Assembly (NCBI GenBank): GCA_032358255.1
Contig: JAULBX010020077.1
Location: 16,313 to 80,312 of the forward strand
From: Heterotrichella gracilis
Lineage: Eukaryota > Sar > Xanthophyceae > Tribonematales > Xanthonemataceae
DNA length: 64,000 nt
Direction: 5' to 3'
Shown here one piece after another: positions 27,201 to 38,400 of the stretch (positions are counted from its first letter, which is position 1; the number at the start of each line of letters is the position of its first letter). The notes beneath the pieces were generated by a model. It made no database searches, was not told the origin of the DNA, and worked only from the letters and a program-made list of their open reading frames with translations. Made by a program: the position numbers and the translations under genes.

Positions 27201-30200
27201 TCCCACCCCCACCCACCCACCTCCCCATTCCCCCGGCTTCTCACTCCCTGCACCCACCCACGCCCCGCCAGGTGGCACACCGCATTGAATCCCACCCGCC
27301 CCACCCCCTATGCTGATCCTCCACCCCTCCATCCCCCACCCCTCCAACCCCTCCAGGTGGGCCCCCCGCCAGCCGCGATGGCAAGGGCAAGGTGACTGTG
27401 GGCCCTGCCAATGGCAAGAAGGAGCAGGCCAAGGGGAATATGGCAGGGGATGTGATCAGCCTGGTGTCGCTGGTGCAGAAGAAGCAGTGGCAGCCGGTCA
27501 TTGTGTTCAACTTCAGCAGAGCGTGAGTGGGGGGATGGTGGTGGTGGGTGGTGTGGCGTTTTGCTTTCATAGGGGTGTAATTGGTGTAATCCGGGGAGTG
27601 TGTGGTGACAGAATGCAGCAAACGAAGGGGATATGGTGGGTGAGGGAATCGGCATGGTGGGCTGTTGTAGAAGCAGCGGTGGCAGCCTGTCATCGTGTTC
27701 AACTTCAGCAGAGCGTGAGTGGTATTGGCGGTGGGCGGTGGTATTGGGGTGGGGGGTTCTTGGGGGAACGTGGCCAGTATATTGTCTGCGGTGTGGTTTA
27801 TTGCGCTCTAAACATTCCCATGAATGTTGCCCTGGAATGACGCTCAACCCACCCTTTCTCCTTGCTGCAGCCAACTAGAGCAGCTGGCAATGTCCAGCTA
27901 GTATGGGCAAAATGGAGCCTACATTTCCCTGGCATTATGGACAAAGCCCTACCCACCCCTTGCCACAAGCAGCTAGAGCAGCTGCCTTGTCCTGCTGCCA
28001 GCTCACCAGGGCAACTCTGTTCGCAACCCTTAAGGGACCCTGCAGTTCACCCTTACATATTTCATAAAATTACCTCAAGGTTACCCTCATAACCCACCCC
28101 TTCTCCTTGCCGCAGCCAACTAGAGCAGCTGGCGATGTCCTGCCTGGCCTCTGCCAAGGTCAAGAGCTTCAATACAACAGAGGAGGAGGAGGCGGTGGCC
28201 GAGGTGTTCAACAACGCTGTGTCCCTGCTTTCCGAGGAGGATCGGAAGCTTCCCAGCATCAAAAGCATCCTGCCCATGCTGCAAAAGGGCATCGGGGTGC
28301 ACCACTCGGGGCTGCTACCCATCCTCAAGGAGGTGGTGGAGATCCTGTTCCAGGAGTCGCTCATCAAGGTGGGGCAAGGGGCAGGGTCTTGGGACCTGAA
28401 ATTTTGGGTTTTAAAATCCCAACTGCTTTACACCCCAATGCGAAAAGGGTGGAAAAGAGGGGTTCCAAACCTTATTGAGAGGCCACCCTCATCCACCACT
28501 GCTTGCACCCACTCACTCCCCCCAAGTCCCCAACCTGACACCATTCTCCCGCTTGCAGTGCCTGTTTGCCACCGAGACCTTCGCCATGGGCCTCAGCATG
28601 CCCGCACACACAGCCAATGTCACACCGCCATCACCTACCCTTTCACCCCAACAATCCCCCCACCCCGCGTCCCCAACTTGACACCATTCTCCTTCCTGCA
28701 GTGCCTGTTTGCCACCGAGACCTTCGCCATGGGCCTCAACATGCCGGCGCACACAGTCATCTTCACTGCGCTGCGCAAGTGGGACGGGCAGGAACACCGG
28801 TGGATGGCGTCAGGGGAGTATATCCAGATGAGTGGGAGGGCGGGGCGCAGGGGGAAGGACGACCGGGGCATCTGCATCATGATGGTGGATGACCAGATGG
28901 ACCAGGAGACGTGCAGGTGGGTGGAGGCGGTGGAAACCCTTGGGTAGGGTTTGTGGTTGGGCAGAGGGGAAACCCTACTGAAGGGCATCTGCATCGTGAT
29001 GGTGGATGACCAGATGGACCAGGAGACCTGCAGGTGGGTGGTGGCGGTGGAAACCCTTGGGTAGGGTTTGTGGTTGAGCAGAGGGGAAACCCTACTGAAG
29101 GGCATCTGCATCATGATGGTGGATGACCAGATGGACCAGGAGACGTGCAGGTGGGTGGTGGCGGTGGAAAGCCTTGGGTAGGGTTTGTGGTTGGGCAGAG
29201 GGGAAACCCTACTGAAGGGCATCTGCATCATGATGGTGGATGACCAGATGGACCAGGAGACGTGCAGGTGGNNNNNNNNNNNNNNNNNNNNNNNNNNNNN
29301 NNNNNNNNNNNNNNNNNNNNNNNNNNNNNNNNNNNNNNNNNNNNNNNNNNNNNNNNNNNNNNNNNNNNNNNGTGGTGGCGGTGGAAACCCTTGGGTAGGG
29401 TCTGTGGTTGGGCAGAGGGGAAACCCTACTAAAGTGCTGGCAGGTGGCGTACCCTTTGACGACCAACGTTTTGACTGATTGCTCTTCCAATCCACTCAAA
29501 CCCTTCACACCTTGGTATCAAAACACCTCCAGCCTACCCTCTACAATCCTCCTTCGAAGCTATCCAGCTATACCTTGCTGCTCCCACTCCATCACCCCTC
29601 CCCCCACCACCACCACCAGCATGTACCCGTGGACTCAAAACTGCCAATCCCTAATGAAACCCTACCAGGCCATCCAAAACCTAACAACCTCTTTCCTCGC
29701 AGGGAGATGGTCATGGGCAAGCCCTCCCCTCTACAGTCCTCCTTCAAACTATCCTACTACACCCTGCTCAACCTGCTGAGGCGCATGGAGGGCAGTGGCC
29801 ACAACATGGAGTATGTCATTGCGCACTCCTTCCAGCAGTTCCAGTTTGAGCAGCGGTTACCCGAGATGTCTGCTGAACTGAGGGGTATTGAGGAGCAGAT
29901 CGCGCAGACTGCCAGGGAGAGCGAGGCCACTGTGCAGGAGTATATGGGGCTGACGCAGGTGGGGGTTTTACTGGGGTCGCGATAGGGTTGGGGTAGGACT
30001 GTGTTGGGTTTTTTTGGTGGGTTTTGATCAGTGGCTGCTGAGATACTGCTGAACTGTGGGGTATCAAGGAGCGAACCTCGAGAGAGAGTGAGGCCACTGT
30101 GCAGGGGATTACGCAGTTGATTCACGTGGGGTTTTTGTAGGGTCGTAGTAGGGTTTTGAGCAGTGGCTGCTGAGATGTCTGCTGAGCTGAGCGGAGGAGA

Positions 30201-33200
30201 AAAGCCTGCGCAGAATGCGCGAAGCGCAAGGGAGATGTCTGCACTAACTCACAGTCTAACCCTGAAACCATAAACCTTAATAACCTAAACCTGGTTGGGG
30301 TTTTGCGCAGGCAATGGAGGCGGAGGGCGAGGTGATCACCCGCATCATGGTCCAGCCCCAGCACTGCCTGCACTTACCCTAAACCCTACAAGTACAAACC
30401 CTACACCTTACTCTAAACCCTTTTCATTTGCAGGCGATAGAGGCAGACGGCGAGGTGACCACCCGCACTATTATTATTATTATTATTATCACCCGCACTA
30501 ATCTGACCCTAAACCCTAACCTCAAAACCCTTATGCGCAGGCGATAGAGGCAGAGGGCGAGGTGATCACCCGCATCATGGTGCAGCCCCAGCGCTGCCTG
30601 CACTTACCCTAAACCCAATTCTAAAACCCTGCAAACCCTAAACCAAACCCTACACCCTTTTCTTGCAGGCGATCGAGGCTGAGGGCGAGGTAATCACGCG
30701 CATCATGGTGCAGCCCCAGCATTGCCTGCACTACCTGCGCCCAGGGAGGCTCATCAAGGTCAAGAAAATGGGGGCGGTGGAGTGGGGGTGGGGGGTGGTG
30801 GTGAGCGTCATACGACAGGATCCACGGGCGGGGGGAGGGCGCAGGGGGGGAAACGCCAACGGGGCGACTGGTGAGGAGGACGGGGAAGTGGCGGCGAATT
30901 ACGTGGTGGATACGCTGCTGGTGTGCGCTCCCGGGTATGGGCCAGGTGCGTCAAACAGTGAAATGCTGAAATAGGGGAGGGAACGGGGCGACAGGAGTGG
31001 TAGTGACAGGTGTATTAAAATTGGAAAATATTCTGGATCCCAATTGAAATCATCCGCAAAGTTTATATCTGAAAATCCTGAATTCCTGAAGCCCCCATCC
31101 CCATGCCCCACAGGTAAGCCCCTGCGCCCCGCGCCCCCCGGGATCGATGGCGAGCTGCAGGTGGTGCCCCTATACCTCACCCAGGTGTGCGCAATCAGCA
31201 CCATCAAAATTAGCCTGCCTCACGACCTGCGGCCGCCCGAGGCAAGGCGCAGCGCTTACCTGGCCCTGATGGTGAGGAGGGAAACCCTGGACCTGAACCC
31301 TTGTGAACAATTTTTTCCTCGCCACGTTCACCCACCACTTGTGTCATATGGAGAATCCCATATTGAGGCCTGCACATCGATTATTATCCCTTCTCTGCAC
31401 AATCACCCACCTACCGCCTACCACCTTGCAGGAGCAACACAAGCGTTACCCCGACGGCTTCCCCCGCGCCGACCCCATCCAGCACCTGGCAATAGAAGAC
31501 CCGCTCCTGCGCACAGCAGCGGCCAAGGTGGCACAGCTTGAGGCGCAGCTTGCCGCCAATGGCATGCTGGCGGGTGCCGGCGGCGGCGGCGGCGGCGGTG
31601 GTGGTGCTGCGCGTGTGGCTGCGCTTCAAAAGCACGCAGGTGTGTGTCATCTGACTATGGAAATGAAATATGATACGGGTGGCGCCGCATCTGTCTATGG
31701 GCTTTTCGCCCGGGTGAGAGGGGTTCCCGGGGATGGCTACGGCGCTGCCGTCCTTTAGGTGCAATAATAATGATAAAATGAAATCATGACAAAACATTAA
31801 TTAAAGTTAATTAAATCCTGGTTTTATTCTGATGCACGCAGGCTTGATGATGGAGGCCCAGAAGATCCGGGGCCAGATGAAGGAGTCGGCCACGGCGGAG
31901 TTCCGGCGGGAGTCGGCCAATCGGTGAGCTCTAAACCCTCGGCAGGGTTTTGCAATGCCTTAATCCTCCATGCAAACCTCGCAACTCTACATGTAAATCC
32001 TTGAACCCTGAACAGTTTTTTCTCTTGGAGGTGCATGGGGTATTGCAGCACCAGGGATATCAACCCTAGCTGAAACAAGACATATACTCCTGACTCCTAA
32101 TCCCACCCCAATTAAGTTCTCATTTACACCCTGCTGAACCCTAATCCCATCCTCGTGCAGCATCAAGGTCCTCCAGAAGCTTGGCCACGTATCAAAAGAG
32201 GAGGTGGTGCAGCTCAAGGGGAGGGCGGCATGCGAGGTGGACACGGCACATGAGCTACTCACAGTGGAGCTGCTCATGAACGGGGTGTTCGCAGGTGGGG
32301 GCAGGGGGTGGCAGGTAGAGTTAGTGCTCAACGTACGTTTGTCCCAAGGCTTGAGAAGCATGCCAGGGAAGGGGGGATGAGGATTTGTAGGAAAATCATT
32401 GCTCAAAAACAGGGCAGCGTGCGAGGTTTTACTGCACATTTGCTGTTGTGGGTTCGTAATACACACTTTTGTCCCCCCCAAAATGGGGGGAAAGTAGCGC
32501 TTCACTGAAGTACTGTTGGATAACCTTTTCTCTAGGGTTTTGGGGTTTTTCCTGATCCATTCTCCCCATGCAGGCCTGGACAAGCACCAGCTTGTGGCTC
32601 TGGTGTCTTGCCTGGTCCCTGTTGAGAAGGGTGCCAAGGACACCAAGCTGAGTGCAGAGCTGGGGGATGCGCTGCTGGCACTGCAGGACACCGCAAAGTG
32701 AGTGGTGGGGGTTGGGGGGTGGAGGTGGTTTGGGTGGCGGAGTGGTGTGAGGTGCCAGGGAGGGGGTGGTAGGGGGGTGTCTGTTAGGGTAGGGTTGGGC
32801 GCCGCGCTGACGGATGTGCTGCTGGCATTGCAGGACATAGTGAAGAGGGTGGTGAGGGTCCAGGGTTTAGGGTTCTTGTGCTCCTGTGCGCCTACTCTGC
32901 CTCATGGCTGGAGCGTGTGTATTCACGCGGCTGGCATGCTGGAACCGCCCCCTCCCACACACATCCACGCTGCCCCACATACGCACAGTGCGGTCCACCC
33001 AGCGCACACGCAGTCACCCACCCTACACACACCGCCCCACCCCTGCGTGCAGGCACATAGCGGAGGTGCAGGCGGAGTGCAAGCTTGACATCAAGACAGA
33101 CGAGTTTGTTGCGCAGTTCAAAGCAACGCTCATGGACCCCGTGTACGCATGGTCAAAGGTGCGCAAAATGCCTTATAGGGGCTTTGGTGCACTTGATAGG

Positions 33201-33870
33201 AACCCTTAGATAGGGTTTGTTGCGCAGTTCAAAGCAACGCTCATGGACCCAGTGTATTCCTGGTCAAATGTGAGCGGGAAGTTGTTTAGGGTTTAGGGTT
33301 TTCAGGGCGTGCGCCAAACCTTAGGCGGGGATTTGGCAGAGGAATGCCCACCCACATGTGCACATTTCCGCAGATAAGCGTATACTCTGCATACAAAGAC
33401 ACCGCATGTAACAGCAGCAACGCGAAGAATGCTGCAAATACCGTCTGAAATGGTATTTTGACGTCATGGTACAATTGATATATGACTCTTCCCCCTGCCA
33501 CCAACCCACCCATCACCATAACCTCACCCATCCCACCTTCCCCACAGGGCATGTCGAAAGTCATTTCAAATGTCAAATCGTTTAACTATCTCTGCAAGTC
33601 CTTCTCAGTGTGTGCATGGTGGCGTATATATAATTTATTACATTTATTCCATGTGTTGTGTAGGGCAAGACCTTCAGCGAGGTGTGCAAGGTGGCTGAGG
33701 GCATCTTCGAGGGCAGCATCATACGCGCAATGCGGCGGCTGGACGAGCTCATGCAGCAGCTCACGCGGGCAGCGCGCGCCATAGGGGACGAGACCCTGGC
33801 GCAGAAGTTCGAGGAGAGCAACCTGACCATCCGGCGGGACATCGTGTTTGCCGCCTCGCTGTATGTGTGA
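24271..33870 (+). CDS. MTR4: MTR4/HEN2-type RNA helicase of the nuclear exosome
   Basis: Eighteen phase-consistent exons encode about 1,048 residues, normal for MTR4: 24271-24466, 24774-24865, 25083-25228, 25587-25700, 26287-26563, 26751-26886, 27357-27522, 28116-28368, 28702-28916, 29703-29958, 30669-30945, 31114-31271, 31432-31639, 31842-31923, 32161-32294, 32574-32697, 33053-33158, 33664-33870. Helicase motifs in order: [16 protein letters not shown] (Walker A), [18 protein letters not shown] (DEVH box), [33 protein letters not shown] and [10 protein letters not shown]. The arch/KOW region starts near [13 protein letters not shown] and the C-terminal helical domain ends in [11 protein letters not shown], as in MTR4. 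The protein unwinds RNA for the nuclear exosome in TRAMP/NEXT-type complexes. The short N-terminus carries KRKR-type basic patches. A Gly-run lies in the arch, and intron 3 has a GC donor. At least ten exons have partial echoes in adjoining non-coding sequence. HEN2 is a close alternative name. Confidence 0.95.
25266..25325 (+). repeat. Echo of MTR4 exon 3 end with its GC donor
   Basis: Copy of the exon end coding for [15 protein letters not shown] (original ~25179-25236), including the unusual GC splice donor (TTCAGGCAAGG), ~85 bases downstream. A CCCTAAACCCTGAACCC tract lies between them. Confidence 0.85.
25800..25890 (+). repeat. First echo of MTR4 exon 4 end
   Basis: Decayed copy of ~25620-25710 ([20 protein letters not shown] region with its donor and the GGGGCATGCAC intron start). 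Reading frame and several codons are changed. Confidence 0.7.
25981..26040 (+). repeat. Second, more decayed echo of MTR4 exon 4 end
   Basis: A further copy of the same exon end (GCCTGCATCGGCATGACC.. against GCCTGCATCGTCATGACC..), more diverged than the copy at 25800. Confidence 0.6.
27124..27191 (+). repeat. Echo of MTR4 exon 7 acceptor and start
   Basis: Near-perfect copy of 27313-27392: the pyrimidine tract CTCCAACCCCTCCAG, then codons for [12 protein letters not shown], including the 3' splice site, 190 bases upstream of the real exon. Confidence 0.85.
27667..27722 (+). repeat. Echo of MTR4 exon 7 end
   Basis: Copy of 27477-27530 ([16 protein letters not shown] and donor GCGTGAGTGG), nearly identical and with an intact-looking 5' splice site. 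Confidence 0.85.
27846..27995 (+). repeat. Two echoes of MTR4 exon 8 acceptor and start
   Basis: 27846-27897 nearly repeats 28090-28142 (CACCCCTTCTCCTTGCNGCAG then QLEQLAMS), then diverges into an in-frame stop. 27951-27995 is a weaker third copy (AGCTAGAGCAGCTG). Confidence 0.8.
28522..28640 (+). repeat. Echo of MTR4 exon 9 start
   Basis: Copy of 28662-28770, from CCCCAACTTGACACCATTC and the acceptor through [11 protein letters not shown](S)MPAHT, then diverging. The helicase motif is intact in both copies, so the two acceptors compete on paper; only 28702 leads on into the rest of the protein. Confidence 0.85.
28917..29460 (+). repeat. 117-bp tandem array of the MTR4 exon 9 junction
   Basis: The last ~49 bases of exon 9 (coding [15 protein letters not shown]), its donor and ~68 bases of intron recur with a 117-base period at about 28986, 29103 and 29220, almost unchanged, and continue past the assembly gap into a final partial unit. 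Each unit carries CAGGTGGGTGG, a usable 5' splice site, and a CCTTGGGTAGGGT stretch with an in-frame stop. Confidence 0.92.
29272..29371. other. Assembly gap (100 N) inside the tandem array
   Basis: Exactly 100 N, a conventional placeholder, interrupts the 117-base tandem array. True repeat number and intron length are therefore unknown. No coding exon needs to lie in the gap, because exons 9 and 10 join in phase across it. Confidence 0.95.
30026..30245 (+). repeat. Two echoes of MTR4 exon 10 end
   Basis: 30026-30150 resembles 29860-29985 ([11 protein letters not shown]...RESEATVQE and the intron start GTGGGGTTTTT..GGGTCG). 30155-30245 is a shorter, more decayed copy beginning at the same GCTGAGATGTCTGCTGA motif. 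Confidence 0.75.
30301..30612 (+). repeat. Three echoes of MTR4 exon 11 start, separated by CCCTAAA tracts
   Basis: Copies at about 30301-30379, 30428-30470 and 30535-30612 repeat the acceptor and first codons of exon 11 ([17 protein letters not shown]; true exon from 30669). Each starts with its own CAG acceptor. The first and third run into TTACCCTAAACCC where the true exon reads on. The second breaks into a (TAT)n microsatellite near 30470-30490. Confidence 0.9.
32792..32850 (+). repeat. Echo of MTR4 exon 16 end
   Basis: Copy of 32648-32700 ([10 protein letters not shown], with changes to ADVLLALQD), ~145 bases into the intron. Confidence 0.7.
33212..33275 (+). repeat. Echo of MTR4 exon 17 end
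   Basis: Nearly identical copy of 33098-33162 ([17 protein letters not shown]), directly followed by TTTAGGGTTTAGGG. Confidence 0.85.
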
Positions 33871-33954
33871 TCCAGGGATGCAGTCCTTGGTATAGGGATT
33901 GGGGATAAGGATACTGCTAGCGCGGGATTGTGAGCCACATCCCCGCACCTCATG

Positions 33955-34262
33955 CGGGAATCTAGTGGTATCGGGGCGAGGCGCTGGGGCAGCACAAGAG
34001 GTCCCGAGCCTGACCACCTGGAGGGACATTGTGTTTGCCGCCTCGCTGTATGTGTGACCTGCCAGGGGGATGCAGTCCCTGTGCGGGATGGTGGGATCGG
34101 CGGGGGACAAGGGGGGTGCATGGGTTTCTGGGCCACGTGCAGCGGTTCGTGCGGGGATCCAGTGCCATTGGGGATGAGATGCTGGCTCAGAATTCTGAGT
34201 GGAGCAACCTGACCATGATGATCCGGCGAGACCTTTGTGTTTGCAGCCTCGCTGTGTGTGTG
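33955..34262 (+). repeat. Two downstream echoes of the terminal MTR4 exon
   Basis: After the stop codon, decayed copies of the last exon recur at about 33955-34060 and 34135-34262. Both keep the IGDE..LAQ and [10 protein letters not shown]-like sequence with frameshifts. They lie in the 3' UTR or beyond, so duplication is not limited to introns. Confidence 0.8.
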
Positions 34263-34494
34263 GGCAGGGGCCTACCTCCACCAGGTGTAGTGATTGGCAG
34301 TTGGCATACACTGCCAGTAACTTGGTGCGATTCATGCGCGCTACCACTGCCAGTCCTGGGTTTGTGGAGAGCAGATTGAAATTAGTTTATCCACCTGATG
34401 ATGTTGCATTCAGCGTTTTTTCTATATTAAACAGTTTGCCTGAAGTTGTAGTTTGCTGTCAGAACATCACCCAGCCATATTGTACATGCCGTTG

Positions 34495-34620
34495 ATTAAA
34501 TTTGCAGGCGGTGGGATGCCACCAGTGATCCCAAGTCACACGGTGACGCTGCGCAGCATGATGCGCACTACCATGTAGCTTGTGATTCACTGATGGCATC
34601 CCACGGCCTGCGAATTTAAT
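34495..34620. mobile_element. Foldback element, MITE-like
   Basis: Two ~41-base arms form an imperfect inverted repeat. The left arm (from ATTAAATTTGCAGG, 34495-34535) matches the reverse complement of the right arm (34580-34620, ending GCGAATTTAAT) at most positions, around a ~44-base loop. There is no coding capacity, and I did not find a clear target-site duplication. Confidence 0.65.
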
Positions 34621-35321
34621 TCATGGTGCCCAAGTACAGTCAGTAACTGCCACAGTATGCTGACCACCTCATGGTCCACATGCATTCCTGCGTGATAATC
34701 ATTCAGGCAACCGTCGTGAACAGTTCACAACCATGAGTTGCATCCATTTAATATTCAAAATTCAGGTACACACTCGTGCGCACCCAAAGCGCAGGCCGGC
34801 TCTCTAGGACTGGTCCAGGAGTCAAGGTTGACAGCTATAGGCCACTGTCAATTGTCACGCACGTACGTTTAATTTGCATGTTGTTGACATGAAAGAAACT
34901 TCAAGAAAGGGATGCACAAAGGCAGAGTTAGGCCCCCGAGGGCCCTTTGCTCGCACCAAGGCACCCCATGGGCCAGGCTGTGCAACCAGGCGTTTTGCCA
35001 GAACGGCTGGTCCTGCACAGATAACAAATTGGAATCTGAATGGCATATACCCTATAGCATTGCCATCATCATGGCAAAACACGTATGCTGGATTGTGGAA
35101 GTGGTTCTAGAAGACTTCGAGGGTAGGCCAGTCCTCCTCAGAGCGTTCTAGTACTGTACCAGGTGCTGCTTTCATACCCGTGCCATTGCTTTAACTATAT
35201 TAGTATATAGTGTTACCCATCAATGCAATCAATCTGCGGCAGATTCTGAACTCCCCTCGCCCGCACTAAGGGAGCAAGGCTGCAGAAACGGCAGGCCGCC
35301 GCTACTGTTTACATTGCTGGC

Positions 35322-35402
35322 TCGGCCCCTGCCCTGTTGGCCCCTGTCTCTCTGCCGCCATGTGCTGCTGGAGCTCCATGCGGGCGTGGGCAATGGGACA
35401 TA
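35322..35402 (-). repeat. Downstream echo of the SET gene's terminal exon
   Basis: On the minus strand this repeats 35462-35545 (ARARMELQEHMAKERQG coding sequence) past the stop codon, with the same CATGGAGCTCCAGCAGCACATG pattern and several changes. Confidence 0.75.
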
Positions 35403-35459
35403 TCATCCCCCCCCACTCCCATTCTCCGAATGCAAGTTTGCTGCCACAATCAGGCACCG

Positions 35460-38400
35460 CTACTGCCCAGCTCGCTGGCTTGCCCCCTGCCGCTCCTTTG
35501 CCATGTGCTCCTGGAGCTCCATGCGTGCCCGGGCAAGGTAGGCGCGCGCCAGCAGCTTCTGGGCCGCGCGGTACACCACACACGCGCGCAAGGGGCCTGC
35601 TAAGCTATCGTCCTGCAATCAACACACAAAGCACACTGAAATCACGGATCTGGGAAATGACGGATGAAAGCGCGGGCGAAAGAGCGGAGAGAAAACGATT
35701 TGACACAGTTAACCAACCACAGGCATTCATTTGCTTGTGATGCAAATTCGTCCCTGGTTGGACAGATCATGGACGCTAGTGGACGCTGCAAAGCGTGAAA
35801 TGACCCCGATTAGAATTTCTTTGACAGGTTTGTGGCGACCCACGCCGTAACAGCACCCGGCAGTGCCACCCAGCCTGGCACATGCTGCCAGCAGGGCCCC
35901 GAGACAATCAGCAGTTCAAATGTCAACATCAAGTTTGTCCGATGAAACCAATCTATCTGCAAACAGTGGTGGCATGGCACGTCTAATTGCTGACCTTGCT
36001 GTTCTGCCGGAATGCATGACCTCACTCGCTTACCTGCAACATGCGCATGTCATCCTCCAGCGCCCCCTTCCCCTCCTCTCCCTCCATACCAAATACCTTG
36101 ACCTCAAGCAGGCGCACCACGGTGGTCAGCACAGCCATGCGCAACTGATGTACTTCAACTGCAAGGGGGATGGGGTAGTGGGTAAGCACGGATGGCAACT
36201 TGGAGGGAAGAGCCGCTTTCACTTGCGCAGAACCACCTGCTAAGACTCGCGTGCTGGCAGCACAGCTTTGAGCATGCGCAGGATTACAATTCGTACGCGA
36301 TCAGACGCGATACATGCTTTTATGGAAATTACTCGCGCAAACCAAATTTTGCAGTGTTTGTAAGAACAAAGGACCGCCTTCTTTTCTTATTTCAGTGGAG
36401 CATACATACAGGCATGCATTGGATTTAGGTAGCGCACTTGTCGCCCACCGGTCCTGCTCACAATTGGCTGCATTCAGTTTGGCGTGGCTTCATCGTCCAC
36501 GAGATTTCCAATTTCCAGACTCAAATTTTAAACCTCATTGGTTTTTGGACGGGCATGGGGAAGGTAGCGCACCAGGCGGTCGCTGCAGCGGCTTGCCATT
36601 GGCTGCCTCCAGTGCCTGCAGCTCCTCCGCCAGCTGGCGCGGCTCCATCATCATGACCTCCAGGGTGCGCACCACATCCTGCACAAGGGTTTCATTAGGG
36701 TTCCCATGTGGGGGTTTGTTGGGGTAACCACAAGCCTAGGGTTTATATGAGGGTTTTTTACACCTACACCACATCCTGGGTAGCATACAGGGTTTGCTCA
36801 ATTAGGTTTTCAACACACACCACACCATTACAGGCTGCCAACGAGGAGCCCATCAGAGTTTCCAATTCGAGCCACAAGCCTGAAACCTCAAAACCCTGCA
36901 CAACCCTGTACCCCAAACCCCTAAACCCCCCTCACCTGCGGGATTTCAGCTGCCTCCCATTGGCCCTGCTGCAGCAAGGGGGTGGTGGGGAAGAAAAGCT
37001 GCGGGCGCAGGCCAATCGCACCCAGGATCCCCAGCCTGGCACCCATCACGGGGTCCTGATCCTCTGAGGGGGGCAGGGGGAGCGCAACCATGAGCTGGTC
37101 GTGGGGGTTGCCCTCGATTGCAAACCCTGCAGTAGGGTAATCGATGGGTTAGTGTTACTCACAGGATTTGACAATCCCCATGTTCAGAAAAGATGTGCAC
37201 ATCGTGATTGGTTACAGCAGACAGCAGCATAGTGCAAGGGAGGGCTATGGAGTATCAAGGGGGCCGCGGCACGGCTAGAGCACAAGGGGAGGTACCACAA
37301 TCACAGCAGGCTCGGAGGAACAATGGGAGGGTACAAAAAATAAATAAAATAAATAAATAACTACGCAGCCTGTCCTTGAGAGGCTACACATCAACAGCTG
37401 GGGACGGTTGGGGAGGTACCATATGCAAACAGCAGCTCCTCGTTGCTTTTCTGTCCATAGCTGATACTGAGCTCAGTCCCCGGGACTCGGACCGCCATGT
37501 CGCACACCAGGCACACCTGCGTCTGGGACCAGGTGGGGGGAGATGCCCAGTCAGTGATTTTATTGGTTATATCATGTAACCTCTGGCAATCTCGGCAACT
37601 TGCTTGACTAAATCAACATTGGCAAGCGATCGGCATGAGAAAGCTATTTAACCTGCCAGGGTTCTGACTGCTGAAGGTGCTGTGCTGTAAATAATCGGTA
37701 TTGCGGCTGTAAACATAATTGTGAATGTGATTGTGATTGTGATTGACAAATAGTGTCACTGTACCTGGCTCTTCCCGCACACTGACCATGCACCGTAATT
37801 CTATATTAAATGCAATTTGCGGTTGTATTTACAATTTTGATTGCTGGAGCATGTCAGTATGCAAGGCAGGGGACTGTGATCGCAACAATGGATAGTATAA
37901 GTGTAATCGTATCTGGCAATAGCTGTAATTGTGATTGTCACTGTACCGTACCTGGCTCTTCCCGCACACTGACCATGCACAGGATGGGTCTGCCCGGTGG
38001 TTGCAGAAGTCCAAGCCGGTCACTATCCCCTCCTGCATTTCTTCCTTGTCCCCCCCTCTCAACCCTTGCACAGGGATGTTCATGCCTCGGGACCTACACA
38101 GGGACTAAAAGGTAAATAGGCTTTCTTATTGACATGCGTCTATAAGCATTACAGCCACATGTTTGTCTGTAAAAATGTACTCCAGCAATATGTGCACAAC
38201 CCCAGCACCCCTGCCCCCCCATCCGTCACACCCACACCCCCACCTAGTACCCCCCACCCCCACGCACAGTACCCCCACACCCACCCACAGTACCCCCCAC
38301 ACCCACCAGAAGATGGTGCTTGCCCACATGAGGTCCTGCAGGCTCAGCTGCCTGCTGCAACCCCCCGCCGATAGCAGTCGGGAAGCTATCGGCTGAAGCA

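Larger units (their letters stand above)
34263..35459. other. Convergent intergenic region MTR4 / SET protein
   Basis: No gene seen. It holds a foldback element (34495-34620) and an echo of the SET gene's last exon (35322-35402). Confidence 0.5.

Noticed and set aside
28559-28617. Echo of the [11 protein letters not shown] motif considered as an alternative exon of MTR4
   Set aside because: After the motif it diverges from the helicase sequence and has no donor that rejoins in phase; only 28702-28916 continues the protein.
28917-29460. Regularly spaced repeats considered as a CRISPR array
   Set aside because: Units are contiguous copies of an exon-intron junction without unique spacers, in a nuclear eukaryotic gene.
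28635-29495. 286-codon minus-strand ORF across the tandem array
   Set aside because: It is the antisense of the 117-base repeat (117 is divisible by three, so the frame stays open) and runs through the N gap.
33586-34347. 253-codon minus-strand ORF over the MTR4 last exon
   Set aside because: Antisense shadow of the coding exon and its downstream echoes.
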